From contig NZ_NRSM01000018.1 in NCBI RefSeq assembly GCF_016584105.1, positions 1 to 64,000 of the forward strand: a DNA stretch of 64,000 nt. Direction: 5' to 3'. Source of the DNA: Ectothiorhodospira shaposhnikovii. GTDB taxonomy: Bacteria; Pseudomonadota; Gammaproteobacteria; Ectothiorhodospirales; Ectothiorhodospiraceae. The notes under the pieces were generated by a model. It was not told the DNA's origin. It saw only the letters and a list, made by a program, of their open reading frames with translations, and searched no databases. Made by a program: the position numbers and the translations under genes. Below are positions 32,640 to 41,029 of this stretch, piece by piece; within the stretch, counting starts at the first letter, position 1; each line of letters starts with the position of its first letter.

Positions 32640-35402
32640 ATGGACAAGACTTACGACCCCCACGCCATCGAACAAGCCATCTACCAGCAATGGGAGAGCC
32701 GCGGCTGGTTCGCCCCCGCGGGCGAGGGCACGCCCTACTGCATCATGCTGCCGCCGCCCAACGTCACCGGCACCCTGCACATGGGCCACGCCTTCCAGGA
32801 CACCCTGATGGACACCCTCATCCGCTACCACCGGATGCGGGGCGACAACACCCTCTGGCAGGGCGGCACCGACCATGCGGGCATCGCCACCCAGATGGTG
32901 GTGGAACGCCAACTGGCCCGGGACGGCCAGTCCCGCCATGATCTGGGCCGGAAGGCCTTCCTGGAGAAGGTCTGGGAATGGCGGGACCACTCCGGCAACC
33001 AGATCCAGCAACAGCTGCGTCGCCTGGGCACCTCCATCGACTGGCACCGGGAGCGCTTCACCATGGATGCCGGCCTGTCCCGGGCGGTAACCGAGGTCTT
33101 CGTGCGCCTGTACGAGGAAGGCCTGATCTATCGCGGCAAGCGCCTGGTGAACTGGGACCCGGTGCTGCACACCGCCGTTTCCGACCTGGAGGTCATCTCC
33201 GAGGAAGAACAGGGCAAACTCTGGCACCTGCGCTACCCCCTGAGCGACGGCTCCGGTCATCTGGTGGTGGCCACCACCCGCCCGGAAACCATGCTGGGGG
33301 ATACCGCCGTGGCGGTGAATCCGGAGGATGAACGCTATCGCCACCTCATCGGCAAAACCGTCACCCTGCCCCTCACCGGCCGCGAAATCCCCGTGATCGC
33401 CGACGACTACGTGGACCCGGAATTCGGTTCCGGCTGCGTGAAGATCACCCCCGCCCACGATTTCAACGACTACGCCGTGGGTGGCCGGCACGATCTGCCC
33501 ATGATCAACATCTTCACCGTGGATGCCCGCATCAACGATGCCGCGCCCGAAGCCTACCGCGGACTGGACCGCTACGACGCCCGCCGACAGGTCATCGCCG
33601 ACCTGGAGGCCCAGGGCCTGCTGGAGCGCATCGACGACCACAAGCTCATGGTGCCCCGGGGTGACCGCAGCGGCGCCGTCATCGAACCCTTCCTCACCGA
33701 CCAGTGGTACGTGAAGGCCGCGCCCCTGGCCGAACCCGCCATCCGGGCAGTGGAGGACGGCCGCATCCGCTTCGTGCCCGAGAACTGGAGCAAGACCTAC
33801 TTCGAGTGGATGCGCAACATCGAGGACTGGTGCATCTCCCGCCAGATCTGGTGGGGTCACCGCATCCCCGCCTGGTACGACGAGGCCGGCAACATCTACG
33901 TGGGCGAGGACGAGGCCGCCGTGCGCCGCAAGCACCGGCTGGGGGACGAGGTACACCTGACCCAGGACCCGGACGTACTGGACACCTGGTTCAGCTCCGC
34001 CCTGTGGCCCTTCTCCACCCTGGGCTGGCCGGAGCAGACCCCGGAACTCAAGACCTTCTACCCCACCGCGGTACTGGTCACCGGCTTTGACATCATCTTC
34101 TTCTGGGTGGCCCGCATGATCATGATGGGCCTCAAGTTCATGGGCGACGTGCCGTTCCGGGAAGTCTACGTCACCGGCCTGATCCGTGACGCGGAAGGCC
34201 AGAAGATGTCCAAGTCCAAGGGCAACGTGCTCGACCCCATCGACCTCATCGACGGCATCAGCCTGGAAGACCTGCTGGCCAAGCGCACCACCGGGCTGAT
34301 GCAGCCGCAGATGGAAAAGCGCATCGCCCAGGCCACCAAAAAACAGTTCCCCGACGGCATCCCCGCTTTTGGCACCGACGCCCTGCGCTTCACCCTGGCG
34401 GCCCTGGCCTCCAGCGGCCGGGACATCAAGTTCGACCTGGGCCGCATCGAAGGCTACCGCAACTTCTGCAACAAGCTGTGGAACGCCGCCCGCTACGTAC
34501 TCATGAACACCGAGGGCCAGGACACGGGCCTCGGCGACGACGCGGTGGAACTGTCCCTGGCGGATCGCTGGATCACCTCCCGCCTGCAGGACACCATCGC
34601 CGAGACCCATCGCCAACTGGGGGAATACCGCTTCGACCTGGCGGCCAAGGCCCTGTACGAGTTCACCTGGTACGACTACTGCGACTGGTATCTGGAGCTG
34701 TGCAAGCCGGTGCTCACCGGCGAGGACAGCAGCGAGGCCGCCCGCCGCGGCACCCGCCGCACCCTGGTGCAGGTACTGGAAACCCTGCTGCGCCTGATGC
34801 ACCCGGTGATGCCCTTCATCACCGAGGCCATCTGGCGCCAGGTGGCCCCGCTGGCCGGCGTCACCGGCGACACCCTCATGCACCGCCCCTACCCGGTGGT
34901 GGACGAAGCCCTCAAGGATGCCGGCGCCGAGCAGGAAATCGAGTGGGTGAAGACCTTCATCCTGGGCATGCGCCGCATCCGCGCCGAGATGGACATCTCC
35001 CCCGGCAAGCCCCTGCCGGTGCTGCTGGACAACTGGAAGCCGGAAGACCAGGCCCGTTTTACCGCCAACCAGGGCTTCATCCGGTTCCTGGCCAGACCCG
35101 AGTCGGTACAGTGGCTGGAAGGCGCCGAGGCCCCGGAATCCGCCATGACCCTGGTGGGCGAGATGCGCCTTTTGATCCCCCTGGCGGGCCTGATCGACAA
35201 GGACGCGGAGATCGCCCGTCTGGAAAAGGAGATCGCCAAGGTGCAGAAGAACCTGGCCCAGTGCGAGGGCAAGCTCGCCAATGCCGGCTTCGTGGAGCGC
35301 GCCCCGGCGGAAGTGGTGGCCAAGGAGCGGGAGCGGGTGGCCGAGATGGGAACGACCCTGCGGGAGCTGGAAACCCAGCTGGAGAAGATCCGGCGGCTGT
35401 GA
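32640..35402 (+). CDS. valS: Valyl-tRNA synthetase
   Basis: Class I synthetase charging tRNA-Val. The ATG at 32640 ([19 protein letters not shown]) was chosen by homology and gives 920 residues. An in-frame ATG at 32574 overlaps the holC stop and would add 22 residues, so translational coupling there is an alternative. HIGH is HMGH at 47-50 and KMSKS is at 522-526. The editing domain contains the conserved [13 protein letters not shown]. The C-terminal coiled coil ([21 protein letters not shown]) is present. Confidence 0.97.
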   Translation: MDKTYDPHAIEQAIYQQWESRGWFAPAGEGTPYCIMLPPPNVTGTLHMGHAFQDTLMDTLIRYHRMRGDNTLWQGGTDHAGIATQMVVERQLARDGQSRHDLGRKAFLEKVWEWRDHSGNQIQQQLRRLGTSIDWHRERFTMDAGLSRAVTEVFVRLYEEGLIYRGKRLVNWDPVLHTAVSDLEVISEEEQGKLWHLRYPLSDGSGHLVVATTRPETMLGDTAVAVNPEDERYRHLIGKTVTLPLTGREIPVIADDYVDPEFGSGCVKITPAHDFNDYAVGGRHDLPMINIFTVDARINDAAPEAYRGLDRYDARRQVIADLEAQGLLERIDDHKLMVPRGDRSGAVIEPFLTDQWYVKAAPLAEPAIRAVEDGRIRFVPENWSKTYFEWMRNIEDWCISRQIWWGHRIPAWYDEAGNIYVGEDEAAVRRKHRLGDEVHLTQDPDVLDTWFSSALWPFSTLGWPEQTPELKTFYPTAVLVTGFDIIFFWVARMIMMGLKFMGDVPFREVYVTGLIRDAEGQKMSKSKGNVLDPIDLIDGISLEDLLAKRTTGLMQPQMEKRIAQATKKQFPDGIPAFGTDALRFTLAALASSGRDIKFDLGRIEGYRNFCNKLWNAARYVLMNTEGQDTGLGDDAVELSLADRWITSRLQDTIAETHRQLGEYRFDLAAKALYEFTWYDYCDWYLELCKPVLTGEDSSEAARRGTRRTLVQVLETLLRLMHPVMPFITEAIWRQVAPLAGVTGDTLMHRPYPVVDEALKDAGAEQEIEWVKTFILGMRRIRAEMDISPGKPLPVLLDNWKPEDQARFTANQGFIRFLARPESVQWLEGAEAPESAMTLVGEMRLLIPLAGLIDKDAEIARLEKEIAKVQKNLAQCEGKLANAGFVERAPAEVVAKERERVAEMGTTLRELETQLEKIRRL

Positions 35403-35420
35403 GACCGTAGCGCTGTCAAA

Positions 35421-35448
35421 GCCCCTCTCCCCCAGGCGGGAGAGGGGC
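35421..35448. repeat. Palindromic repeat, family B (copy 3)
   Basis: GCCCCTCTCCC and GGGAGAGGGGC arms with a CCAGGC loop follow the valS stop by 18 bases, with the flank TGGGTGAGGGC. It could stop or stabilise the pepA-holC-valS transcript. It lies just upstream of the cowN activator site. Confidence 0.8.
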
Positions 35449-35476
35449 TGGGTGAGGGCCCCAACGCCCGGCGATC

Positions 35477-35492
35477 TGTCACGTTCCCTACA
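35477..35492 (+). promoter_or_regulatory. NifA upstream activator sequence for cowN
   Basis: TGT-N10-ACA (TGTCACGTTCCCTACA) matches the NifA binding consensus. It ends 72 bases before the -24 element of the sigma-54 promoter at 35565, a normal distance for an enhancer-bound activator acting through DNA looping. Confidence 0.75.
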
Positions 35493-35564
35493 ATCCCCCA
35501 CACATCCTGCGCCCTGCCCCGAAAATTCCCTCATATTAACAGTCACTTACAAACCCATAGAAAC

Positions 35565-35580
35565 TGGCTCGCTCCTTGCT
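35565..35580 (+). promoter_or_regulatory. Sigma-54 (RpoN) -24/-12 promoter of cowN
   Basis: TGGCTCGCTCCTTGCT matches the TGGCACG-N4-TTGCW consensus. The GG and GC doublets are exactly 10 bases apart. It lies 38 bases before the GTG start of cowN. Together with the NifA-type site upstream, this predicts expression under nitrogen-fixing conditions. Confidence 0.85.
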
Positions 35581-35617
35581 TGATACTCAGCACAATACCG
35601 ATTCAAGGAGCCCGTTA

Positions 35618-35920
35618 GTGACCCGTCCCAATCTCCATCCCGACGCCGCCAACGCCCGCTACATCAGTTTCAAGGACCTGGACTGCGACGGCAACGCCCG
35701 CCTGGTCATGAGCCTGATCGAGGAATACACCGCCGATCCGGCCCAACAGTCCCCCTTCTGGGAATACTTCCTGGGCAAGCGCAACCCGAAATCCGGTCCC
35801 AAACCGGACGACCTGTTCCTGATCCACGCCAACATCAATCAGATCCGCGAACTGTTCGAGGCATGCGGCGATGAAGACGCCCAGGCCCTGCTCACCTGGG
35901 TGGAAGAGGCCTGCTGCTGA
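35618..35920 (+). CDS. cowN: CowN, nitrogenase-sustaining protein under CO
   Basis: CowN protects nitrogenase from carbon monoxide and is known from diazotrophs such as Rhodobacter and Gluconacetobacter. The GTG at 35618 was chosen: AAGGAG lies 7 bases upstream, and the next upstream in-frame candidate, TTG at 35576, is itself part of the -12 promoter element. The 100-residue protein shows the family pattern ARYISFKDLDCDGNAR, PFWEYFLGK, DLFLIHANINQIRELFEA and the C-terminal EEACC. It is the only nitrogen-fixation gene in the window. Confidence 0.88.
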   Translation: MTRPNLHPDAANARYISFKDLDCDGNARLVMSLIEEYTADPAQQSPFWEYFLGKRNPKSGPKPDDLFLIHANINQIRELFEACGDEDAQALLTWVEEACC

Positions 35921-35988
35921 GGCAGCGTCCACCCCGAGCCTGAAGGCCTGAGTAATACACGCGGGGGGCCATCAACAGTGAAAGACGC

Positions 35989-37578
35989 CTAGACCGCCAC
36001 GCCCAACTCACGCAGATAATCATCGTAGGTGCCATTGAAATCCGTGACGCCGTTTTCGTTCAGTTCGATGATGCGTGTTGCCAGGCTGGAAACGAACTCC
36101 CGGTCATGGCTGACGAAAATCAGCGTGCCGGGGTAGTTCTCCAGGGCCAGGTTCAGCGCCTCGATGGATTCCATGTCCAGGTGGTTGGTCGGTTCGTCCA
36201 TGATCATCACGTTGGGTTTCTGCAGGATCAGTTTGCCGAACAGCATACGGCCCTGCTCACCACCGGAAATCACCTTGACCGATTTGAGGATGTCATCGTT
36301 GGAAAACAGCATGCGGCCCAGGGTGCCGCGCACCAACTGATCGCCGCCGAGGGTCCACTGCGCCATCCAGTCGATCAGGGTCTCGTCGTTCTTGAAGTCG
36401 TCGGCGTGTTCCTGGGCAAAATAGCCCAGATCAGCGCTTTCAGCCCATTTGACCGTGCCGCTCATCGGCGGCAGTTCATTCACCAGGGTGCGTAGCAGTG
36501 TCGTCTTGCCGATCCCGTTGGGGCCGATGATCGCCACGCGCTCACCGGCCTCGATGTGCAGACTCAGGTTCTTGAACAACGGTTCGCCGTCGAAACCCTG
36601 GCTGACCTTGTCGAGGATCACGGCCTGGCGGTGCAGCTTCCTGTACTGATCGAAACGGATGAACGGGCTGACCCGACTCGAAGGCTTCACCTCATCCAGC
36701 TGGATCTTCTCGATCTGCCTGGCGCGGCTGGTGGCCTGCCTGGACTTGGAGGCGTTGGCCGAAAAGCGGCTGACGAAGGTCTGCAACTCGGCGATCTGCG
36801 CCTTTTTCTTCGCGTTGTCGGACAGCAGACGCTCGCGGGCCTGGGTGGCGGCCGTCATGTATTCATCGTAGTTACCGGGGAACAAGCGCAGTTCGCCGAA
36901 GTCCAGATCCGCCATGTGCGTGCAGACGCTGTTGAGAAAGTGGCGATCATGGGAAATGATGATCATGGTGCTGTTACGCGAGGTCAGAATCCCTTCCAGC
37001 CAGCGGATGGTGTTGATATCCAGATGGTTGGTCGGCTCGTCCAGCAGCAGCACTTCCGGATCGGAAAACAGCGCCTGGGCCAGCAGGACGCGCAGCTTCC
37101 AGCCGGGCGCGACCTCGCTCATGGGCCCGCTGTGCTGTGCCAGCGGAATACCCAGGCCGAGCAGCAGCTCACCGGCACGGGCTTCGGCGGTATATCCGTC
37201 CATTTCGGCAAATTCGGTTTCCAGTTCGGCCACCTTCATGCCGTCTTCTTCGCTCATTTCCGCCAGGGAATAGATGCGGTCGCGCTCGGCACGCGTCTTC
37301 CACAGCGCCTCGTGCCCCATGATCACGGTGTCCAGCACGCTGTACTTTTCATAGGCGAACTGGTCCTGGCGCAGCTTGCCCAGGCGCACGTTCGGCTCAA
37401 GCATCACCTGGCCGCTGGAAGGTTCGAGATCGCCCCCCAGGATCTTCATGAAGGTGGACTTGCCCGAGCCGTTGGCGCCGATCAGGCCGTAACGGTTACC
37501 CCGGCCAAACTTGACGGATACGTTCTCAAAGAGGGGCTTGGCCCCGAACTGCATGGTGATATTGGCGGTGGAAATCAA
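35989..37578 (-). CDS. ybiT: YbiT-type ABC-F ATPase
   Basis: Cytosolic ABC-F protein with two ATPase cassettes and no membrane domain; the family acts on the ribosome. It is nearly colinear with E. coli YbiT. Walker [10 protein letters not shown] and signature/Walker [12 protein letters not shown] lie in cassette 1; [21 protein letters not shown] and [10 protein letters not shown] in cassette 2. The linker [23 protein letters not shown] is present. The start is taken as TTG at 37578, giving [12 protein letters not shown] (529 residues), because no ATG or GTG lies at the conserved N-terminus; the next in-frame ATG is far upstream. Confidence 0.92.
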   Translation of the reverse strand: MISTANITMQFGAKPLFENVSVKFGRGNRYGLIGANGSGKSTFMKILGGDLEPSSGQVMLEPNVRLGKLRQDQFAYEKYSVLDTVIMGHEALWKTRAERDRIYSLAEMSEEDGMKVAELETEFAEMDGYTAEARAGELLLGLGIPLAQHSGPMSEVAPGWKLRVLLAQALFSDPEVLLLDEPTNHLDINTIRWLEGILTSRNSTMIIISHDRHFLNSVCTHMADLDFGELRLFPGNYDEYMTAATQARERLLSDNAKKKAQIAELQTFVSRFSANASKSRQATSRARQIEKIQLDEVKPSSRVSPFIRFDQYRKLHRQAVILDKVSQGFDGEPLFKNLSLHIEAGERVAIIGPNGIGKTTLLRTLVNELPPMSGTVKWAESADLGYFAQEHADDFKNDETLIDWMAQWTLGGDQLVRGTLGRMLFSNDDILKSVKVISGGEQGRMLFGKLILQKPNVMIMDEPTNHLDMESIEALNLALENYPGTLIFVSHDREFVSSLATRIIELNENGVTDFNGTYDDYLRELGVAV

Positions 37579-37813
37579 AAGAAATGTCCTGGGGGAAAAG
37601 GATGGTGTCGTCGCCGAACGGCGATGAGGGCCCGAAAACCGGACTGAGCATGGTACGGGCTCCGGCCCGTTATTGACAGGGTGCAAGCGAAAAGCGTTCA
37701 GGTGGCGGGGACAATCGGGCGGCGATCAGCTCGCCCCGATAATCATTGATGATATGCGCCCAACTTGAGGCAGAGTTTCTTGCTCATGATGGTGCGCCTC
37801 GACAAAGGATTCC

Positions 37814-38728
37814 CTACACCCCACCTTCAAACCGCGCCACCAGATAATCAATCAACGCCCGCACCCGGGGCGGCAGCCAGCGTCGGTCGGCATACACGGC
37901 ATATACGGTCAGTGTCGGTGCGTGCCAGGCATCCAGGCAGGTGACCAGCCGGCCCCGCGCCAGGGCATCGGCGGCCAGGAAGCGGGGCATCAGCACCAGG
38001 CCCAGTCCAGCCTCGGCGGCGGCCACCAGTACCTCGCCGTTGTCCGATCGCACCGAACCATGTACCCGGACCACCTGTTCATCCCCCTCGCCGCAAAACC
38101 GCCAGTCATGGCCGGCGGGATCGTTGGTGTATACCAGACATTCATGATCCGACAGGTCACGGGGATGGGCTGGGGTGCCCCGTTCCCGCAGGTAGCCGGG
38201 ACCGGCGCACAGCACCAGGTCCACCGTGGCCAGCGGCCGGGCCACCAGGGTGGGATTGAGCTGGGAAGCAATACGGATCGCCAGATCGAACCCGTCCTCC
38301 ACCAGGTTCACGATGCGGTCGTTGAAGGTCACATCCAGTGATACCTGGGGATGTTGCCGTTTGAAATCGGCCAGGGCCGGCGCCAGATGGCGAATACCGA
38401 AACTGACCGGCGCCGAAAGACGCAGACGCCCCCGCACTGTGTCGGTTTCAAGGGCCAGATCCTGCTCGGCCTCGTCCACCAATTGCAGGATGCGTACCGC
38501 CCGCGGATAAAAGGCATTGCCGGCTTCCGTGAGGGACTGGCGCCGGGTGGTGCGCTGTAGAAGTCGCGTGCCCAGATGGCGCTCCAGCTTGCTCACATAA
38601 CGACTGGGCTGCCCCCGGGCCAGACTCAGCCGCTCCGAGGCGGCGCTGAAGCCGCCGCATTCCACCACGGTCACGAAGACCCGCAGGGCGCGCACAAGGT
38701 CAAAGTCCGGCAGATTGATGTTTTTCAT
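37814..38728 (-). CDS. LysR-family transcriptional regulator
   Basis: A 304-residue LysR-type regulator of the CrgA/DsdC-like group. The N-terminal winged helix reads LRVFVTVVECGGFSAASERLSLARGQPSRYVSKLERHLGTRLLQRTTRR. A periplasmic-binding-protein-like effector domain follows (about 95-300). It diverges from wrbA with an 88-base gap, so wrbA is the likely target, possibly in response to quinones or electrophiles. The effector is unknown. Confidence 0.93.
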   Translation of the reverse strand: MKNINLPDFDLVRALRVFVTVVECGGFSAASERLSLARGQPSRYVSKLERHLGTRLLQRTTRRQSLTEAGNAFYPRAVRILQLVDEAEQDLALETDTVRGRLRLSAPVSFGIRHLAPALADFKRQHPQVSLDVTFNDRIVNLVEDGFDLAIRIASQLNPTLVARPLATVDLVLCAGPGYLRERGTPAHPRDLSDHECLVYTNDPAGHDWRFCGEGDEQVVRVHGSVRSDNGEVLVAAAEAGLGLVLMPRFLAADALARGRLVTCLDAWHAPTLTVYAVYADRRWLPPRVRALIDYLVARFEGGV

Positions 38729-38736
38729 GCATCAAT
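38714..38736. promoter_or_regulatory. Inverted repeat at the LysR start, possible operator
   Basis: ATTGATG-N9-CATCAAT is a perfect 7-base-arm palindrome that overlaps the LysR start codon in the lysR/wrbA gap. On the minus strand a promoter-like TTGATA-N16-TAATAT (38762 to 38735) ends only about 6 bases before the ATG, so the lysR mRNA may be nearly leaderless. The palindrome would be a natural autoregulatory site. Confidence 0.4.
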
Positions 38737-38816
38737 ATTATGCCGATAGCCGGGTTTATCAAGCACGGTAGAAGGGTTTCAATCAAGGCACACATCCCTC
38801 TTTCAAGGAGATCACC

Positions 38817-39416
38817 ATGAGCAAGGTCCTGGTCCTGTATTACTCCATGTACGGTCACGTCGAGACCCTGGCCCAGGCCATTGCCGAAGGGGCACGCAGC
38901 GTGGAAGGCACCACCGTGGACATCATGCGCGTGCCGGAGCTGATGAGTGAGGAAGATGCCCGCAACGCCGGTGCCAGGCTGGATCAGACGGCGCCGGTGG
39001 CCAATCCGGAAGATCTGGCCAACTACGATGCCATCATCTTCGGCACCCCCACCCGCTTCGGCAACATGGCCTCCCAGATGCGCAGCTTCCTGGATCGTAC
39101 CGGCGGCCTGTGGGCCCAGGGCAAGCTGGTGGGCAAGGTGGGCAGCGTGTTCACGTCCACCGGCACCGGCGGCGGCAGTGAAACCACCATCACCTCCTTC
39201 TGGCATACCCTGGCCCATCACGGCATGGTGATCGTCGGCGTTCCCTACGTGATCCCGGAAACCACCGACATTTCCGAAGTGCGGGGCGGCAGCCCCTACG
39301 GCGCCGCCACCATTGCCGGTGGCGACGGCAGCCGCCAACCCAGTGAGAAGGAACTGACGATTGCGCGATTGCAGGGCAGCCACGTGGCACGCATCGCGGG
39401 GAAAATGCAGGGCTGA
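38817..39416 (+). CDS. wrbA: WrbA, NAD(P)H:quinone oxidoreductase (type IV)
   Basis: Flavodoxin-like tetrameric FMN enzyme reducing quinones by two electrons. The 199-residue protein has the FMN phosphate loop [14 protein letters not shown], the [19 protein letters not shown] loop, [13 protein letters not shown], and the C-terminal helix. A strong AAGGAG ribosome site precedes the ATG. It is divergent from the LysR gene that probably regulates it. Confidence 0.95.
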   Translation: MSKVLVLYYSMYGHVETLAQAIAEGARSVEGTTVDIMRVPELMSEEDARNAGARLDQTAPVANPEDLANYDAIIFGTPTRFGNMASQMRSFLDRTGGLWAQGKLVGKVGSVFTSTGTGGGSETTITSFWHTLAHHGMVIVGVPYVIPETTDISEVRGGSPYGAATIAGGDGSRQPSEKELTIARLQGSHVARIAGKMQG

Positions 39417-39538
39417 CACCAGACGGGAATATCGCGGCAGCTGAGCCGGTCTGCCGCGATTCCACCTGATTCCGTTTCACGACAATGAAGCCTTGTCCGT
39501 ACGCGGGAACGACAACGGGAAACGCACCCGTGTTTCTC

Positions 39539-40621
39539 CTAAAGCCGGTCCAGTGACCCCATCAGGTTTCTCCAGAGCGGATCATCGGGTTGTCCCCTGC
39601 CTGATTTACCCAACAACTGCATCACCAGTTGACCATCCCTGGAATACCATTCAAGGGAGTGGGTCGTGCCCTGTCGGGATGGCCGGCATACCACCCAGAC
39701 CTCGGAAATACCCGACTGACACAGATGCAGGCGAAACCGGGGGTCCAGCACGCGCCACCAGCCATCCCCCTGGAAACAGCGGTTCAGAAGACCGGCATGG
39801 ACCTGCACCGTCGCCGGATTGGCAACGGAAACCATCACCTGCAGGGCGTCATCACGCACATATTCCAGTATCGTGAAACCGTTATCCCTGGCCACCGGAA
39901 AAGCCCTTTCCCGCCCGGCCAGACGCAGTGCGTTCAATCGCGACAGCCCGCATTGTCTGAGCAGTGCCTCGAAGTCGTGGCTGTCCAGCAGGTTATCCCA
40001 GCCATCGCGCAGGGTCGTGATGTCCACCCTGGGAATCCCCTGGGAAACCGGATGATCAGGTTCCTGGAACAGCGACGGGGAAAAGCGCCAGGATTCCATA
40101 CCAAGCCGATGTCGGCTGACCATGCGCTCGAACGCCTTTACGTCCGAATCCGCGGACAGATGAATGGTGTGAACCGCTGCACCGCTCCGGTCAAAAAAAG
40201 CCAGGCTCCGGCACGTTTCCCCAACCGACTCCTCCACCACGGCCATGGCGTGGTGCCAATGGGACAGCGTGAGATGCAGACTGATATCTGCGCTTTCCAG
40301 CCGGGCGCCACCGCCCATGAAACGCACATTGCCATAGACCCCCGTTCGCTCATGAATGGCATGGGCGTTTCGCGTCACCCCCACCACTGGCCCCAGTGAT
40401 TCCAGCGCAGGCAGCAACGTCGCCCAGTCAGGCTGCAAGGGGATGACACCTTCATCCCGCCGGGCCAGCAGCAACTGCGCCTCGGTCACCCCCAGTTGCC
40501 GGGCCGCATCATGGAGGGACAATGCCGATGCATCCTGTTGCTGCAGGGCATACCAGGCACCGAGCAAATCCCGGGAACCCGCCATTTTCGGTTGAAGCGG
40601 GAATGAACAGACATAGGACAT
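39539..40621 (-). CDS. hmuS: HmuS/ChuS-like heme utilisation protein
   Basis: Cytoplasmic heme-binding or heme-degrading factor of the HemS/ChuS family. The ATG at 40621 gives 360 residues in two related halves (about 15-170 and 200-350). His215 in LLDSHDFEALL aligns with the heme-ligand His193 of ChuS (DVHQFFTLLK). RLHLCQSGISEVWVV and HSLEWYSRDGQLVMQL match the C-terminal half. A Fur-box promoter lies upstream. No TonB receptor or heme ABC transporter gene adjoins it, so uptake genes lie elsewhere. Confidence 0.85.
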   Translation of the reverse strand: MSYVCSFPLQPKMAGSRDLLGAWYALQQQDASALSLHDAARQLGVTEAQLLLARRDEGVIPLQPDWATLLPALESLGPVVGVTRNAHAIHERTGVYGNVRFMGGGARLESADISLHLTLSHWHHAMAVVEESVGETCRSLAFFDRSGAAVHTIHLSADSDVKAFERMVSRHRLGMESWRFSPSLFQEPDHPVSQGIPRVDITTLRDGWDNLLDSHDFEALLRQCGLSRLNALRLAGRERAFPVARDNGFTILEYVRDDALQVMVSVANPATVQVHAGLLNRCFQGDGWWRVLDPRFRLHLCQSGISEVWVVCRPSRQGTTHSLEWYSRDGQLVMQLLGKSGRGQPDDPLWRNLMGSLDRL

Positions 40622-40757
40622 GGGGCCCTCCCCGGCCGACTTCACGGCCCGGATCATTCAACAGGAAGCGACATGGAAACGGCCTGGCTGGCGGGTCGAA
40701 CAGGACGACGGCGGGCTGAGTCGTGGCTGGCGGGCAGGGATCACCCCGGCCAGAAAA

Positions 40758-40789
40758 CAAAATGATAACCATTAACATCGACATATCAA
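40758..40789 (-). promoter_or_regulatory. Fur-box promoter of the hmuS-like gene
   Basis: On the minus strand TTGATA (40784-40789), a 16-base spacer and TATCAT (40762-40767) form a promoter. The plus-strand sequence CAAAATGATAACCATTAAC (40758-40776) matches the 19-base Fur consensus at 15 positions and overlaps the -10 and spacer. Iron-loaded Fur would block polymerase, so the heme gene should be induced by iron starvation. The leader to the ATG is about 135 bases. Confidence 0.8.
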
Positions 40790-41029
40790 CCCGGTAATCG
40801 TACGGATTTAGGTCATGACAATGCCTGGCTGAAGAGGTGGCAGAGCCAACACCGGCAAAACCATCCCGAAGGCTTCCGGGTTAAAGGGAGCCGCCTGAGA
40901 ATTTGATCAAAATCACCCGGCAGGCATCCAGAGTCGCGCCGTCCCGCCGATAACGGGTATAGAATCGTCAAAGCGTAACAATTTGCGCCCCCCCTCCTTT
41001 TGGCTGCTCACCCACTCCAGGAACGCGCC
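40790..41029 (+). other. Gene-free leader upstream of the chemosensory-stressosome operon
   Basis: With the hmuS leader this makes a 408-base gap without genes. Here an outer stem AGGTGGC (40835-40841) / GCCGCCT (40890-40896) can enclose a second hairpin built on CCCGAAG/CTTCCGGG. GGCAAAACC and GGGTTAAAGGGAGCC inside it recall pieces of c-di-GMP-I and cobalamin riboswitches, but neither consensus is complete. TAGAAT at 40960-40965 is a possible -10, and GCCGATAA at 40946-40953 matches a sigma-28 -10 but has no -35. No firm promoter call. Confidence 0.35.

Noticed and set aside
32532-35546. A 1004-codon open frame on the minus strand opposite valS, and similar long antisense frames opposite iscS, pgm, pepA and nfeD
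   Set aside because: Their translations are rich in His, Gln, Gly and Pro with no family match and mirror the codon pattern of the genuine genes on the other strand; they are GC-rich coding shadows.
35576-35617. Extended cowN start at TTG 35576
   Set aside because: That TTG is the -12 element of the sigma-54 promoter; the GTG at 35618 has a proper ribosome site and matches the family N-terminus.
37743-37787. A 14-codon minus-strand peptide starting MSKKLCLKLG upstream of the LysR/ybiT gap
   Set aside because: No convincing ribosome site, no partner gene and too short to judge; kept only as intergenic sequence.
40509-40784. Open frame starting within the Fur box (MSMLMVIILF...)
   Set aside because: Its start codon is made from the Fur-box sequence and the rest overlaps the hmuS leader and N-terminus in another frame without any recognisable domain.
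40835-40905. Candidate c-di-GMP-I or cobalamin riboswitch
   Set aside because: Only fragments fit: GGCAAAACC without the GGACGCAAAGCC half, and GGGTTAAAGGGAGCC without a proper B12 box. Reported as structured leader only.
40946-40953. GCCGATAA resembling a sigma-28 (FliA) -10 before the chemosensory operon
   Set aside because: No TAAA-type -35 lies about 15 bases upstream, so flagellar sigma control is not supported.
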